Counted from the stretch's first letter, positions 49,878 through 60,032 are shown. The stretch: DNA of 64,000 nucleotides from Arthrobacter crusticola (GCF_004357995.1 NZ_SMTK01000001.1:186001-250000), one strand, 5' to 3'. A program made the numbers and translations. The notes: a model not told the origin generated them from the sequence alone.

Positions 49878-52525
49878 GGCGTGCGGACGCGGCCGCCGGA
49901 CAGGGTCTGCTCCGCCCAGGCGGCGATCCGGGCCCGGTCGAGCTTCGAATTGTGCCGGATGTCCACGGGCAGGGCCGGCACGGTGAGGACCGCCGCGAGC
50001 TCTGCTCCCGCGGCGGAGGCCGCGGCCCGGACGCCTGCCGCGAGACCGGCCTCGGCCAGGCCCGGGCGCTTCCGCCGGAGCGGCGGGTCGGTCTCCAGCA
50101 CTCCGACAACGGCCTGGGTCCCTGCCGGCCCGACGCCGACGACGGCGGCGAGGCGCACCCCGTCGACCTCCTCGATCGCGTGTTCGACGCCGACGGGGGT
50201 GAGGACGCCGCCGGGGGCCGTGATGATGTGGCCGAGGCGGCCCTCGACCCACAGGCGCCCGGCTGCGTCGAAGTGGCCGACGTCGCCGGTACGGTGCCAG
50301 GGCGCAGTACGGGCCGAATCGGCCTCCGTGCGCCACAACCGGTGGTATCGGTCCTTGACGTGGGGGGCGTCGACGAGGATTTCTCCGCTCACACCGGCTT
50401 CGGTCGTCGGCTCTCCGTCGGCCGCGCCGTCCGGGCCCAGCGGGCTGACGGCGACCCTGGCCCCGTGCACGGCGGTACCCACACAGACACCGTTCCCGGC
50501 ACCGGGAAGCCCGGCGGCGGCATCCCCGGCCGCCGCGCGGATCGAGGGCAGATCGACGTCGGTGACCGGCAGCGCCTCGGTCATGCCGTAGGGGGTGTGA
50601 AGTGCGGCGTCAGGCAGGAGGGCCTGGACGCGCTCGAGCAGGGGAGCCGGGATCGGCGCCCCCGCGGAGAGAAGCAGGCCCACCCGCTGCAGGGCGGCCC
50701 GGCCGTCGGCGGAAAGGTCCGTTTCGGTCGCCAGTACGTTGCGCAGGGCGGCGGGTGAGGCGAAGACCGCGGTGGCGTCGACGGCGGCCACTGCGTCGGC
50801 AAGCGCCGCCGCGGTGAGGGTCCGCGGCGCTGTCACGTCCATATCGGGGGTCACCGATGCCACCCCTAGGGCCGGCCCGAGAAGGGCGAACGGCGCGAAC
50901 CCTGCGACCAAGGCACCTCCGGGGCGGATGCCGAAGGTCTCCGCGACAGCGTCCCGCATGGCGGAGAGCTGCCGGTGCGTGTACACGACGCCCTTGGCGG
51001 GCCCGGTGGAGCCGGAGGTGAAGAGGATGGCAGCGTCGGCGTCGGGCTGCGGCGGGCGGACATCGGCCGGGGCGCCGGCGGGGGTGCGCAGCTCGGCCAG
51101 CGAGGTGTCGACGGCCAGCAGCCGGCGCCGGGCCGGGTCGAGCTCCTCGACGCTGATGCGGCGTCCGGGCCAGCCGAAGATCCGGGCCGCGGCGAGGGCG
51201 CGCTCGATGCCGATCACGGCGTCCGGTGCGCTGCCGCGTACGGCGCGGGAAAGCCCGCGGGCCCCGAGTCCCGCATCGGCGACCACGATCACGGCGCCGA
51301 TCCGCAGGCAGGCGTAGATCAGGACGGTGAGGTCAACCCCCGGCGGCACCATCAGGCTGATCCTGCTTCCGGCGCCCAGGCCGGAGCGGGCGAGCCCTGC
51401 GGCGACGGCGGCGATGTCGGCCTCCAGCCCGGCCCAGCTCAGCGAGCGGCGCACACGGCCCGCGTCCATCTCCGCGACGGCCAGCGAGGAACCGTCGGCG
51501 GCCGCGGCTTCGGTGAGGCGCGTTTCGAGGGCAGAGAAGGCACGGTCATCGGCGGGACCGGTGCCCACAGCGGGAGCGGCGCCCGTCCGTCCGGTGCTGT
51601 CCGCGGCCACATCCCGGGCCTGGAGCCAGGAGAAAAGAGTCCCGGCGACGTCGGCGTCCTCCTGGACCAGGTGCCCGGCGTCCTCGAAGCGGTGGACGTC
51701 GGCGTGGGGCAGCCTGCACGTAAGGTCTTCGAGGTAGGTCTCGGTGAAGACCGGGTCGTGCGGTCCCCACAGGAGCAGCGAGGGGACGTCGAGGGTGCGG
51801 ATCCCCTCGGCGATCTCCGTCAGGGCCGGGAAGCTCGGGTGGGACCGATCGCGGGGAATGTCGGCGACGAAGTCCGCGATGCCTTTGCGGGATGCGACGG
51901 TGCGGTAGGGCGCGCGGAAGGCGTCCCGGACCTCAGGGGTGAGCTTCGGCCGGGCCAGGGCGTGCGTGATGTCCAGGAAGGCCGTGGTCGTCTGCGTTCC
52001 GGTCCGGCGCACCGGCGGGAGCAGGGCCAGGCGCAGGGGAGCGGGAAGGGGCCGGGTCGGGCTCTGGTGCACCGCGGTGTTGGTCAGGACCACCCCGGCC
52101 AGGCGGGACCGGTTGCGGTGGGCGAAGCCGAGGCTGACAACGCCGCCCCAGTCGTGCCCGACGGTGACCAGGGGGCCGCGCAGGTCGGCGGCGGCGGCGA
52201 AATCCTCGAGGTCGGCGACGCGGTCGGCGAGGCGCCGTAAGACCCCGGTCCGCTGGGAGAAGCCCATATTGAGCTGGTCGACGGCGACCACGCGCCAGCC
52301 GGCCTTCGTTCCGGCGGGCAGCAGCGTGCGCCACAGGTAGGACCAGGTGGGATTGCCGTGGACGCACAGCAGGGTTCCGCGGACTTCGGTGCCGGACTCC
52401 CGGAGGGCGGCGGCGTTGTCGAGGTAGTGCCAGGTGCGGACGGTCCCGGGGTTGTCGGCCGAGGCCGACGAGGGCACGTCGAGATACGCTGACCACGAAG
52501 GGTCAACGCCGGGGAGAGCTACCAC
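49874..52525 (-). CDS. oleBC: OleBC: fused beta-lactone decarboxylase and beta-lactone synthetase
   Basis: This 883-residue bifunctional protein has two parts. Residues 1-300 are OleB, an alpha/beta hydrolase of the haloalkane dehalogenase type (CVHGNPTWSYLWR, nucleophile Asp125 in GHDWGG, final AGHLVQ) that decarboxylates the beta-lactone to a cis-olefin. After a ~40-residue linker comes OleC, an AMP-forming ligase fold (ILFTSGSTGPAKGV at about 500, HTPYGMTEALPV, WHRTGDVGHFD, HNSKLDR) that closes the beta-hydroxy acid to the lactone. The fusion is the form known from Micrococcus luteus. The GTG at 52525 has TGGAG just before it and overlaps the oleA stop; a start at 52573 would extend far into oleA. 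Confidence 0.92.
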   Translation of the reverse strand: MVALPGVDPSWSAYLDVPSSASADNPGTVRTWHYLDNAAALRESGTEVRGTLLCVHGNPTWSYLWRTLLPAGTKAGWRVVAVDQLNMGFSQRTGVLRRLADRVADLEDFAAAADLRGPLVTVGHDWGGVVSLGFAHRNRSRLAGVVLTNTAVHQSPTRPLPAPLRLALLPPVRRTGTQTTTAFLDITHALARPKLTPEVRDAFRAPYRTVASRKGIADFVADIPRDRSHPSFPALTEIAEGIRTLDVPSLLLWGPHDPVFTETYLEDLTCRLPHADVHRFEDAGHLVQEDADVAGTLFSWLQARDVAADSTGRTGAAPAVGTGPADDRAFSALETRLTEAAAADGSSLAVAEMDAGRVRRSLSWAGLEADIAAVAAGLARSGLGAGSRISLMVPPGVDLTVLIYACLRIGAVIVVADAGLGARGLSRAVRGSAPDAVIGIERALAAARIFGWPGRRISVEELDPARRRLLAVDTSLAELRTPAGAPADVRPPQPDADAAILFTSGSTGPAKGVVYTHRQLSAMRDAVAETFGIRPGGALVAGFAPFALLGPALGVASVTPDMDVTAPRTLTAAALADAVAAVDATAVFASPAALRNVLATETDLSADGRAALQRVGLLLSAGAPIPAPLLERVQALLPDAALHTPYGMTEALPVTDVDLPSIRAAAGDAAAGLPGAGNGVCVGTAVHGARVAVSPLGPDGAADGEPTTEAGVSGEILVDAPHVKDRYHRLWRTEADSARTAPWHRTGDVGHFDAAGRLWVEGRLGHIITAPGGVLTPVGVEHAIEEVDGVRLAAVVGVGPAGTQAVVGVLETDPPLRRKRPGLAEAGLAAGVRAAASAAGAELAAVLTVPALPVDIRHNSKLDRARIAAWAEQTLSGGRVRTP

Positions 52526-53544
52526 GCAATCTCCATCATCGAGGTATTGAGCCCTGAGCCCACACCGAGGCACAACACCCGGTCCCCGGCGTTGAGGGAC
52601 TGGCTTTCCTGCGCCAGGGTCATGGGCAGGGACGCGGGCCCCACGTTGCCCCAGCGGGGGAAGGTGATGGGCACCCGCTCACGCACCAGGTTCACGGCCT
52701 TGATGATGGCGTTCGTATAGGAGTTGGAGACCTGGTGGGTGACGTAGCGGTCCATCGAGTCCCACTTCCACCCGTCGGTCTGCGCTTCGTGCCAGGCGTC
52801 CACCACCAGTTCGAGCCCGCCGTCGAGCAGCCCCTTCGTGTCGGTGTACATGCCGTCCACCCCGCCGACGCACAGTTCGTGGTGCTGGGTCCCGGCCCGG
52901 GAAACCCCGCCCAGGATGCGGTGGGAGCCCGGGTGCAGGTCGGCCGGGCCGATCACGGCCGCGGCCGCGCCCGAGCCGAGGGTCAGGGTGGCGAACTCGC
53001 TGAGGAAGTCCTCCCGCGTGGAGGTGGGCCGGTTCAGCCGGTTGAACGTCGCCTCCTGGGTGCCCTGGGCGTCTTCGCCGGCCACGATCAGGGCGTACTT
53101 GATCTGGCCCGAATCGATCATGTTGGCGGCCAGGGTCATGCCGTTGACGAAGCCGAGGCAGGCGTTGGCGAGGTCGAAGTTCATCGCCGAGGAGGGAAGC
53201 CCGAGGGAGTGGTGGATCTTCACTGCGACCGAGGGCTCAAGGTTCCGCCGGGTGACCGAGGTGTTGATGAGCAGCCCCACCTGGCCGGGTTCAATACCCG
53301 CCTCGGCCATGGCCTTCGCCCCCGCTTCGATGGCGGCGTCGTCGAAGGCGGTGCCGGGGGACCACCAGCGGCGTTCGGTGACGCCGGCTACCCGCTCAAG
53401 CAGTCTTTTGGAGAGCCGAAGGCGCTTCAGGCTCGGCGCGAGGCGCTCGTCGAATTCCGCGGAACTGACGACTACCGGCGCCTCCACGCTCGTGACGGCG
53501 AGCAGTGCCGTATTTTCATGTCGAAACGTCGCGTTACCGGTCAA
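52519..53544 (-). CDS. oleA: OleA: head-to-head acyl-CoA condensing thiolase
   Basis: The 341-residue thiolase-superfamily enzyme joins two fatty acyl-CoA chains into a 2-alkyl-3-oxoalkanoate, the first step to long-chain olefins. Catalytic Cys129 is in NACLGFVNG; VTRRNLEPS, FATLTLGSGAAAAVIG, the His of DRYVTHQVSNSY and the Asn of RWGNVGPASLP complete the active site. The TTG at 53544 follows AGGAAAT and gives MTGNATFRHENTALLAV, the N-terminus expected for the group. It is the first gene of the oleA-oleBC-oleD operon; two dyads lie in the space before smc. Confidence 0.93.
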   Translation of the reverse strand: MTGNATFRHENTALLAVTSVEAPVVVSSAEFDERLAPSLKRLRLSKRLLERVAGVTERRWWSPGTAFDDAAIEAGAKAMAEAGIEPGQVGLLINTSVTRRNLEPSVAVKIHHSLGLPSSAMNFDLANACLGFVNGMTLAANMIDSGQIKYALIVAGEDAQGTQEATFNRLNRPTSTREDFLSEFATLTLGSGAAAAVIGPADLHPGSHRILGGVSRAGTQHHELCVGGVDGMYTDTKGLLDGGLELVVDAWHEAQTDGWKWDSMDRYVTHQVSNSYTNAIIKAVNLVRERVPITFPRWGNVGPASLPMTLAQESQSLNAGDRVLCLGVGSGLNTSMMEIAW

Positions 53545-53577
53545 ATTTCCTGCCTCGTCAACTGATGAGCGCCCCGT

Positions 53578-53602
53578 TCCAAGGGGAAAATACCACCTTG
53601 GA
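53578..53602. promoter_or_regulatory. Dyad in the oleA-smc divergent region (operator-like)
   Basis: TCCAAGG and CCTTGGA are separated by 11 bases, 34 bases before oleA. A second dyad, ACTTGG and CCAAGT around 7 bases at 53649-53667, uses the same CCAAG/CTTGG half-site in the opposite orientation and is followed by a T-rich stretch. They could bind one regulator; no family is implied. Confidence 0.35.
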
Positions 53603-53768
53603 GGTCGTGCCGGGGCGCTTGGGATGCTTCCGAACCTTTGGAAAGCCTACTTGGTATTCCTCCAAGTGGTTTCTTTTTTGTCCGCACACGGTCGCTGCGG
53701 ATGCGCGGTGAACCGTGCTACACGCAGTAGATTGGGAAGACCCGCCCCCTTTGGAGAACCTGACCACT

Positions 53769-56700
53769 GTGCATTTGAAGAGTCTAACCGTGCGAGGCTT
53801 CAAGTCGTTCGCATCCGCGACGACGTTCGACTTCGAGCCGGGCGTCACTGCGGTCGTCGGGCCCAACGGATCCGGCAAGTCGAACGTCGTGGACGCGCTG
53901 GCGTGGGTGATGGGCGAACAGGGCGCCAAAACCCTGCGCGGCGGCAAGATGGAGGATGTCATCTTCGCCGGGACGGCCGGGCGGCCGCCGCTGGGCCGGG
54001 CCCAGGTGACCCTCACCATCGACAACGCCGACGGGGCACTGCCCATCGAGTATTCCGAGGTGACCATTTCGCGTACGCTTTTCCGCTCGGGCGGATCGGA
54101 ATACGCGATCAATGGCAGGAATTGCCGGTTACTTGACATTCAGGAGCTTTTGTCCGACTCGGGTCTGGGCCGGGAAATGCACGTTATTGTCGGCCAGGGC
54201 CAGCTCGATAAGGTGCTCCACGCAACCCCCGAGGAACGCCGGGGATTCATTGAGGAGGCAGCCGGAATCCTCAAGCACCGCCGCCGCCGCGAGAAGACGG
54301 TGCGGAAGCTCGAGTCGATGGAAGCGAACCTCGCGCGCCTGACCGACCTGACGGCGGAGCTGCGCCGCCAGCTGACGCCCCTGGGGAAGCAGGCCGAGGT
54401 GGCCCGCCGGGCCCAGCAGGTGCAGTTCGAGGTCCGCGACGCGCGGGCGCGGCTGCTCGCCGACGAACTGGTCGAGCTGCAGGGGGCGCTCGCACGGGAG
54501 GCGGCGGACGAAACGGCGGCACGCCATCGGCACGCGGAGGTCGAGGCACTCCTCGAAGCGCAGCGGGAACGCCAGGGCGGGCTCGAGCGGCTCGCTGCCG
54601 AGGCCGCACCGGCGCTGACCCGTGCGCGGGACGACTGGTACCGGCTCACTGCCGTCGCCGAGCGGTACCGGTCGCTGCAGGCCCTCGCCGCCGAGCGCTC
54701 CAAGCTGCTCGGCATGCCCGCCGCCGCCCCCGACCGGGGCAGGGACCCCGACGAGCTCGACCGGCAGGCCCGCCGGCTCCGGACCGAGGAGGAGACGCTC
54801 AAGGACCAGATCCGGGAGAACGCCCAGACCCTTGAGTCGGCCATTGTCGGCCGGGCCGAAGCGGAGCAGGCCGCCGCGGCCGAGGAGAAGCGCCTGACGG
54901 CGCTGCTGCGCGCCGCAGCCGACCGCCGTGAAGGAGTGGCCCGCCTCGCCGGCCAGGTGGGAGCGGCCCGGTCGCGGGTCGAATCGGTTGAGGCCGAACT
55001 GGGCCGCCTCGGCGGCTCGATAGCCGAGGCGCTGGCGCGGCAGGAAGCGGCCGAACGTGAGTTCGCCGCCCTCGAGGAGCAGGTGGCCGGCGCCGTGGAC
55101 AGCGAGCAGGGCCTCGATGCAGCCTACGAAGAGGCCCAGGCCGAGCTAGAAAGGCTCGCCGGGATCACCACGGCCCTCGACGACAGCGGCCGCGCCGCCG
55201 AACGCGAGCGGGACGCCCTGGCCGCACGCCGGGGAGCGCAGCTGGAGGGCCTGCGGCAGCGGGACGGCTCGCAGGCGCTGCTGGCCTCGGGGATTCCCGG
55301 GGTCCTTGAGCCGCTCGCCGGACTGATCCGGGTCGAGCCGGGGTACGAGACGGCCGTCGCCGCGGCCCTGGCGGGCCTCACCGACGCCGTCGCGGTCGCC
55401 GATGCGGGCACCGCAGTAGCGGCGCTGCGCCGGATGAAGGAGGACGACGCCGGGCAGGTGGCCGTCGTCGTCGCCGGCCCTGCAGGTTCCGGCGGGAATG
55501 CTGCCCCGCCCGCAGGTTCCGACACGACGGGCACCGCCCTGGAGGCCGGCTCGGTAAGCGGAGCGGCCGCCGCCCCGCCGGCCGGTGCACGGTACGTCCT
55601 GGATCTTCTCTCCACCGGTGAGGCCCTGCGGCACTCGCTCGCGGCGGTGCTGGACGGGGTTGTCGTCGTCGAGGACCTCGATGCGGCGCACGCGGCCGTG
55701 CAGGGCCAGCCGGGCCTGACGGCCGTCACCCGGGACGGCGACACCGTGTCGGCCTCCACGGCCCGGGGCGGTTCGCCGGGGGCCCCTAGCCTGCTGGAGA
55801 TCCAGGCGGCCGTCGAGCAGACGACCCGCCGGCTGGAGGAGGCCTCGGCCCAGGCGGCGGAGATCACGCGCCGGCTCGCCGACGCGGCTGCGCAGAAGAA
55901 GCTTGCCTCGGAACGCGCCGCGGCGGCGCTGGAGAAACTCCACGAGTCCGACGCGCGCCTCTCGGCCGTCGAGGAGAAACTCGGGCAGCTCGGCTCCGCG
56001 GTGCGCTCCGCCGGTGGGGAGGCCGACCGACTCCGGACGCTCGCCCGCACCGCCGAGGGGACGCTCGAGCTCGAGCGGACCAAGCTCAAAGACGCCGAAG
56101 AGCGGCTCGCCGCGGTCCAGGAGCTTCCGGACGACCCGGACCCCTCGACCGAGGTGCGGGACCGGCTCTCGGCCGCCGCCGCGGCCGCGCGCCAGGCCGA
56201 GATGGACGCCCGGCTCACCCTGCGCAGCGCCGAGGAGCAGCTCCACGCGCTCGCTAATCGGGCCGCCTCCCTCGAACGGGCCGCCGCCAGCGAACGGCAG
56301 GCGCGCCTGCAGGCGGCCGAGCGGGCCCGCATCCGGCAGGCTCAGGCAGCCCGGGCCCGGGCCGTCGCCGCCGCGGCGGGCACGGTGCTCGAATTCATCG
56401 CCGATTCGATCGCGGCGGCGGAGCGGCTCCGGGCGGCCGCCGAGCGGCGCGCGGCGGACGCCGAAGCCGAGCTGGGCCAGGCCCGGGCGGCTCATGAGGC
56501 GCTGGTGGCCGAACTGGCCCGCCTGACCGACGCGCTGCACCGCGACGAACTGGTCCGGGCCGGCCAGCGCCTGCGCATCGAGGCGCTGGAGAACCGTTCG
56601 GTCGAAGAGCTCGGGCTCACCCCCGAGCACCTGACGGCCGAATACGGGCCGCACCTGCCCGTCCCCTCGGCCTCGGCGTCGGAGGACAAGTGGGCCGAAC

Positions 56701-57407
56701 TGCGGCTTCCGGTGGACGACGACGGCCGCGTTATCCCCGAGGGCGTACCCTTCGTGCGGGCCGAGCAGGAGAAGCGGCTCCGGCGTGCCGAGCGTGACCT
56801 GGCCGCGCTCGGGAAGGTCAACCCGCTCGCGCTCGAGGAGTTCGCCGCCCTCGAGGAACGCCATACCTTCCTCAGTACACAGCTGGGGGACCTCAAGGCC
56901 ACCCGCAAGGACCTTCTCGACATCATCCGCGAGGTCGACGAGCGGGTGGAGCAGGTCTTCACCGCCGCCTACCGCGACACCGCGGTCCAGTTTGAGCATG
57001 TCTTCGGACGGCTCTTCCCCGGCGGGGAGGGAAGGCTGGTGCTGACCGATCCCGAGGACATGCTTGCCACCGGCATCGAGGTGGAGGCCCGGCCCGCCGG
57101 CAAACGCATCAAGCGGCTCTCGCTGCTCTCCGGCGGTGAGCGCTCGCTGACCGCCGTCGCCCTGCTGGTGGCGATCTTCAAGGCCCGGCCCTCCCCGTTC
57201 TACGTGATGGACGAAGTGGAGGCCGCCCTTGACGACACGAACCTGGGCCGGCTGCTCTCCATCTTCGAGGAGCTCCGGGAGTCGAGCCAGCTCATCATCA
57301 TCACCCACCAGAAGCGCACCATGGAGGTCGCCGATGCCCTCTACGGGGTGTCGATGCGCGGAGACGGTGTCTCGGCGGTGATCAGCCAGCGGCTGGTGGA
57401 CGCCTGA
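53769..57407 (+). CDS. smc: Chromosome segregation protein SMC
   Basis: The 1,212-residue condensin ATPase loops and segregates chromosomes with ScpA and ScpB. The N-terminal head has Walker A GPNGSGKS at 31-38; long coiled coils run at about 165-490 and 680-1000, with the hinge in between (about 500-670, EPLAGLIRVEPGYETAVAAA). The C-terminal head has the signature LSGGERSLTAVALL near 1120 and Walker B FYVMDEVEAALDD near 1145. I chose the GTG at 53769 (MHLKSLTVRGFKSFAS) as the family start; the open frame begins 18 codons earlier. Confidence 0.95.
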   Translation: MHLKSLTVRGFKSFASATTFDFEPGVTAVVGPNGSGKSNVVDALAWVMGEQGAKTLRGGKMEDVIFAGTAGRPPLGRAQVTLTIDNADGALPIEYSEVTISRTLFRSGGSEYAINGRNCRLLDIQELLSDSGLGREMHVIVGQGQLDKVLHATPEERRGFIEEAAGILKHRRRREKTVRKLESMEANLARLTDLTAELRRQLTPLGKQAEVARRAQQVQFEVRDARARLLADELVELQGALAREAADETAARHRHAEVEALLEAQRERQGGLERLAAEAAPALTRARDDWYRLTAVAERYRSLQALAAERSKLLGMPAAAPDRGRDPDELDRQARRLRTEEETLKDQIRENAQTLESAIVGRAEAEQAAAAEEKRLTALLRAAADRREGVARLAGQVGAARSRVESVEAELGRLGGSIAEALARQEAAEREFAALEEQVAGAVDSEQGLDAAYEEAQAELERLAGITTALDDSGRAAERERDALAARRGAQLEGLRQRDGSQALLASGIPGVLEPLAGLIRVEPGYETAVAAALAGLTDAVAVADAGTAVAALRRMKEDDAGQVAVVVAGPAGSGGNAAPPAGSDTTGTALEAGSVSGAAAAPPAGARYVLDLLSTGEALRHSLAAVLDGVVVVEDLDAAHAAVQGQPGLTAVTRDGDTVSASTARGGSPGAPSLLEIQAAVEQTTRRLEEASAQAAEITRRLADAAAQKKLASERAAAALEKLHESDARLSAVEEKLGQLGSAVRSAGGEADRLRTLARTAEGTLELERTKLKDAEERLAAVQELPDDPDPSTEVRDRLSAAAAAARQAEMDARLTLRSAEEQLHALANRAASLERAAASERQARLQAAERARIRQAQAARARAVAAAAGTVLEFIADSIAAAERLRAAAERRAADAEAELGQARAAHEALVAELARLTDALHRDELVRAGQRLRIEALENRSVEELGLTPEHLTAEYGPHLPVPSASASEDKWAELRLPVDDDGRVIPEGVPFVRAEQEKRLRRAERDLAALGKVNPLALEEFAALEERHTFLSTQLGDLKATRKDLLDIIREVDERVEQVFTAAYRDTAVQFEHVFGRLFPGGEGRLVLTDPEDMLATGIEVEARPAGKRIKRLSLLSGGERSLTAVALLVAIFKARPSPFYVMDEVEAALDDTNLGRLLSIFEELRESSQLIIITHQKRTMEVADALYGVSMRGDGVSAVISQRLVDA

Positions 57408-57411
57408 GCCG

Positions 57412-58698
57412 TCAGGCCGCGCCCGGCGGTGCGGCCTGACCGCGGGCGGGGAGGGTCTCCCGGGAGCCCAGCCACAGCACGAAGGCCGCCGCCGTCAGCA
57501 CTCCGGTGACCACGAACGCCAGCGCGAAGGATCCGGAGGGGAGCTGGTCGATGATGATCCCGGCGAGGATGGGGCCGAAGATGGCGCCGGTGTCGCTGGC
57601 CATCTGGAAGACCGCAAGGACCTTGCCGCCGCTGCGCTCGCTGCCGACGACATCGGCCACCACGGCCTGCTGGGCTGGGTTGAGGATGCCGGCCCCCACG
57701 CCGCCGACGACGCAGATGGCGAGGAAGACCGGAACATTTCCGGCGAACCCGAGGGCGGCCATGGCGAGGCCGTTGACGGCCAACCCGATGAGGAGCATCG
57801 GGCGGCGCCCCCAGGTGTCGGCGAGGCGGCCGGACACGGTCAGGGCCAGGGCCGTCCCTCCGGCGAAGAACGCCAGCGAGATGCCGGCAATCCCCGGGCC
57901 GGCGTCCAGCACGACCGTCGCGAACAGCGGAACCAGGGCCAGCCGCACGCCGAAGGAGGACCAGCCGTTGGCGAAGCTCGACAGCAGGGACGCGCGGTAG
58001 GCCGAGTCCTTGAGGGCTTCCCGCACCGTGAGCACCGACTGGGCGGCTCCGGTCCGCCGGTCCCCGAGCCGGGTGTCCTTGAGCTGGAAGAACACGACGG
58101 CTGAAGCGATCAGCAACGCCCCGGCGTAGACAAGGAAGGGGACCCGCAGCCCGAAGCCGGCCAGCAGCCCGCCGAGGATGGGGCCGCCGATGCTGCCGAG
58201 CAGGAATGCCGACGCATAGGCGCTCGAGATCCGGCCGCGGATCCCGGCCGGCGCCAGCCGGACGATCAGGCCCAGCGCGGACACGGTGAACATGGTCGAA
58301 CCGATGCCGCCGAGCCCTCGAAAGATCAGCAGCTGCCAGTAGTTCTCAGCGAAGGCGCACGCCGCCGTCGACAGCGCCACGATCAGCAGGCCCACAACGT
58401 AGACCGGCCGCTCGCCCAGGCGCTCGATCAGCCGCCCACCGGCCGGGGCGAAGATGAGCCGGGTGAAGGCGAAGGCGCTGACAATCACCGAGGAGGCCGT
58501 GACTCCCACGTCGAAGCTCTGCGCGAACTGGGGGAGCACCGGGGCGACGAGCCCGAAGCCGATGGCGATGACGAACGCCGAGGCGATCAGCACCTTGATC
58601 TCTCGCGGAATCCGCTCCTGCTCCTTGCGGATGGGCCGGCCGGCCGGAGGGAAGGGAAGCAGCCTGCGAAGGGCGGAGCGCTGGGGATTTCGAACCAT
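57412..58698 (-). CDS. MFS multidrug-type transporter
   Basis: The 428-residue membrane protein has twelve predicted helices in two halves. The A-type motif of MFS drug/H+ antiporters appears as GGRLIERLGERPVYVVGLL after helix 2, with its counterpart GRLADTWGRRPMLLIGL in the second half; RGLGGIGSTMF is a typical helix-4 signature. The substrate is unknown; efflux of a toxic compound is the usual role. The ATG at 58698 lacks a clear ribosome site. Its stop is only 4 bases from the convergent smc stop. Confidence 0.85.
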   Translation of the reverse strand: MVRNPQRSALRRLLPFPPAGRPIRKEQERIPREIKVLIASAFVIAIGFGLVAPVLPQFAQSFDVGVTASSVIVSAFAFTRLIFAPAGGRLIERLGERPVYVVGLLIVALSTAACAFAENYWQLLIFRGLGGIGSTMFTVSALGLIVRLAPAGIRGRISSAYASAFLLGSIGGPILGGLLAGFGLRVPFLVYAGALLIASAVVFFQLKDTRLGDRRTGAAQSVLTVREALKDSAYRASLLSSFANGWSSFGVRLALVPLFATVVLDAGPGIAGISLAFFAGGTALALTVSGRLADTWGRRPMLLIGLAVNGLAMAALGFAGNVPVFLAICVVGGVGAGILNPAQQAVVADVVGSERSGGKVLAVFQMASDTGAIFGPILAGIIIDQLPSGSFALAFVVTGVLTAAAFVLWLGSRETLPARGQAAPPGAA

Positions 58699-58764
58699 AG
58701 TAAGAAGAAGTCTTCCACTGCAGGCCGCCGGATGCTCAATCGCCTCGTGTGAGAAGCTGGAACA

Positions 58765-59961
58765 GTGAATGAGACTCTCCAGATCGTAATCTTTTTCGTG
58801 ATCGCCATCGCGGTCGTCGGCTCCGCCGCCGTCCTGCTGCTCAAGGGGCGCCGCACGCCTCCCGGGGCCTACCCGACGATTCGGGATGCCGATGACAGGG
58901 GCGGTCTCGACGTTCACGGGGCGACCTCCGTTGACCTTGTTGACGGCGAGGTGGCGACCACACCGGGCGTCGTCGTCCCCGACGATCTCAGCGGACTCGA
59001 CGAGGCCGTCACCGAGCTCCCGACCACCGAGCGGCCGGAGCCGGTGCAGGGCAGGCTCGCCCGGCTGCGCGCCCGGCTGGTGCGCTCCAACACCGCCCTG
59101 GGCAAGGGCCTGCTGGCGCTGCTGTCCCGGGACAAGATCGATGAGGACGTCTGGGATGAGGTGGAGGAAACCCTCCTGCTGGCCGACCTAGGGACCGAGC
59201 CCACCACCGAGCTGGTCGACGCACTGCGCGCCCGCGTCAAGGTCTCCGGCAGCCGGAGCCCCGAAGAGGTCAAGGCGATGCTCCGCGAGGAACTCATCAA
59301 GCTCGTCGATCCCACCATGGACCGGTCGCTGGCGACCGAACGCCACCTCGACCGCCCGGCCATCGTCCTCGTCGTGGGCGTGAACGGTGTGGGCAAGACC
59401 ACCACCGTGGGCAAGCTCGCCCGGGTCCTCGTCGCCGAGGACAAGGACGTGCTCCTCGGTGCGGCCGACACGTTCCGCGCCGCCGCCGCCGAGCAGCTTG
59501 CCACCTGGGGTCAGCGCGTCGGGGTGCCCACCGTGAAGTCGGACATCGACGGCGCCGACCCCGCGTCGGTCGCCTTCGAGGCGGTCAAGGCCGGAATCGA
59601 CCAGGAGGTCGACGTCGTGATGATCGACACCGCCGGGCGCCTGCAGAACAAGGTCGGCCTGATGGACGAACTCGGGAAGGTCAAGCGGGTCATCGAGAAG
59701 CAGGGCACCGTCGATGAGGTGCTCCTCGTCCTTGACGCCACCACCGGCCAGAACGGGCTCAGCCAGGCGAAGGTCTTCTCCGAGGTCGTCAATGTCACCG
59801 GTATCGTCCTCACCAAGCTCGACGGCACCGCCAAGGGCGGCATCGTCGTCGCCATCCAGCGCAGCCTCGGCGTGCCCGTGAAGCTGGTGGGCCTCGGCGA
59901 GGGCGCCGACGACCTTGCGCCCTTCGAGGCCGAGAGCTTCGTGGACGCACTCCTCAACTAA
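58765..59961 (+). CDS. ftsY: Signal recognition particle receptor FtsY
   Basis: The 398-residue GTPase brings SRP-ribosome complexes to the membrane. An N-terminal helix (about residues 4-28) anchors it, an acidic linker follows, and the NG domain begins near 90. GTPase motifs are GVNGVGKTT at 205-213, DTFRAAAAEQL, DTAGRLQNK and TKLDGTAKGG. The partner Ffh begins at 63574. The GTG start is 66 bases from the divergent transporter. Confidence 0.95.
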   Translation: MNETLQIVIFFVIAIAVVGSAAVLLLKGRRTPPGAYPTIRDADDRGGLDVHGATSVDLVDGEVATTPGVVVPDDLSGLDEAVTELPTTERPEPVQGRLARLRARLVRSNTALGKGLLALLSRDKIDEDVWDEVEETLLLADLGTEPTTELVDALRARVKVSGSRSPEEVKAMLREELIKLVDPTMDRSLATERHLDRPAIVLVVGVNGVGKTTTVGKLARVLVAEDKDVLLGAADTFRAAAAEQLATWGQRVGVPTVKSDIDGADPASVAFEAVKAGIDQEVDVVMIDTAGRLQNKVGLMDELGKVKRVIEKQGTVDEVLLVLDATTGQNGLSQAKVFSEVVNVTGIVLTKLDGTAKGGIVVAIQRSLGVPVKLVGLGEGADDLAPFEAESFVDALLN

Positions 59962-60032
59962 GGCCAGCGCGGCGCACCCCGGTTCGGGGAGCGCAGTCGG
60001 GCACAGGGGCGGGACGGTCCGTGGTGCGGCGG

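Noticed and set aside
49874-50336. Extended start for oleD inside oleBC
   Set aside because: The ATGA overlap at 49874-49877 gives the proper Rossmann N-terminus; the extension is oleBC in another frame.
55146-57308. 720-codon frame opposite smc
   Set aside because: Mirror of the smc coding pattern; no family features, and smc is certain.
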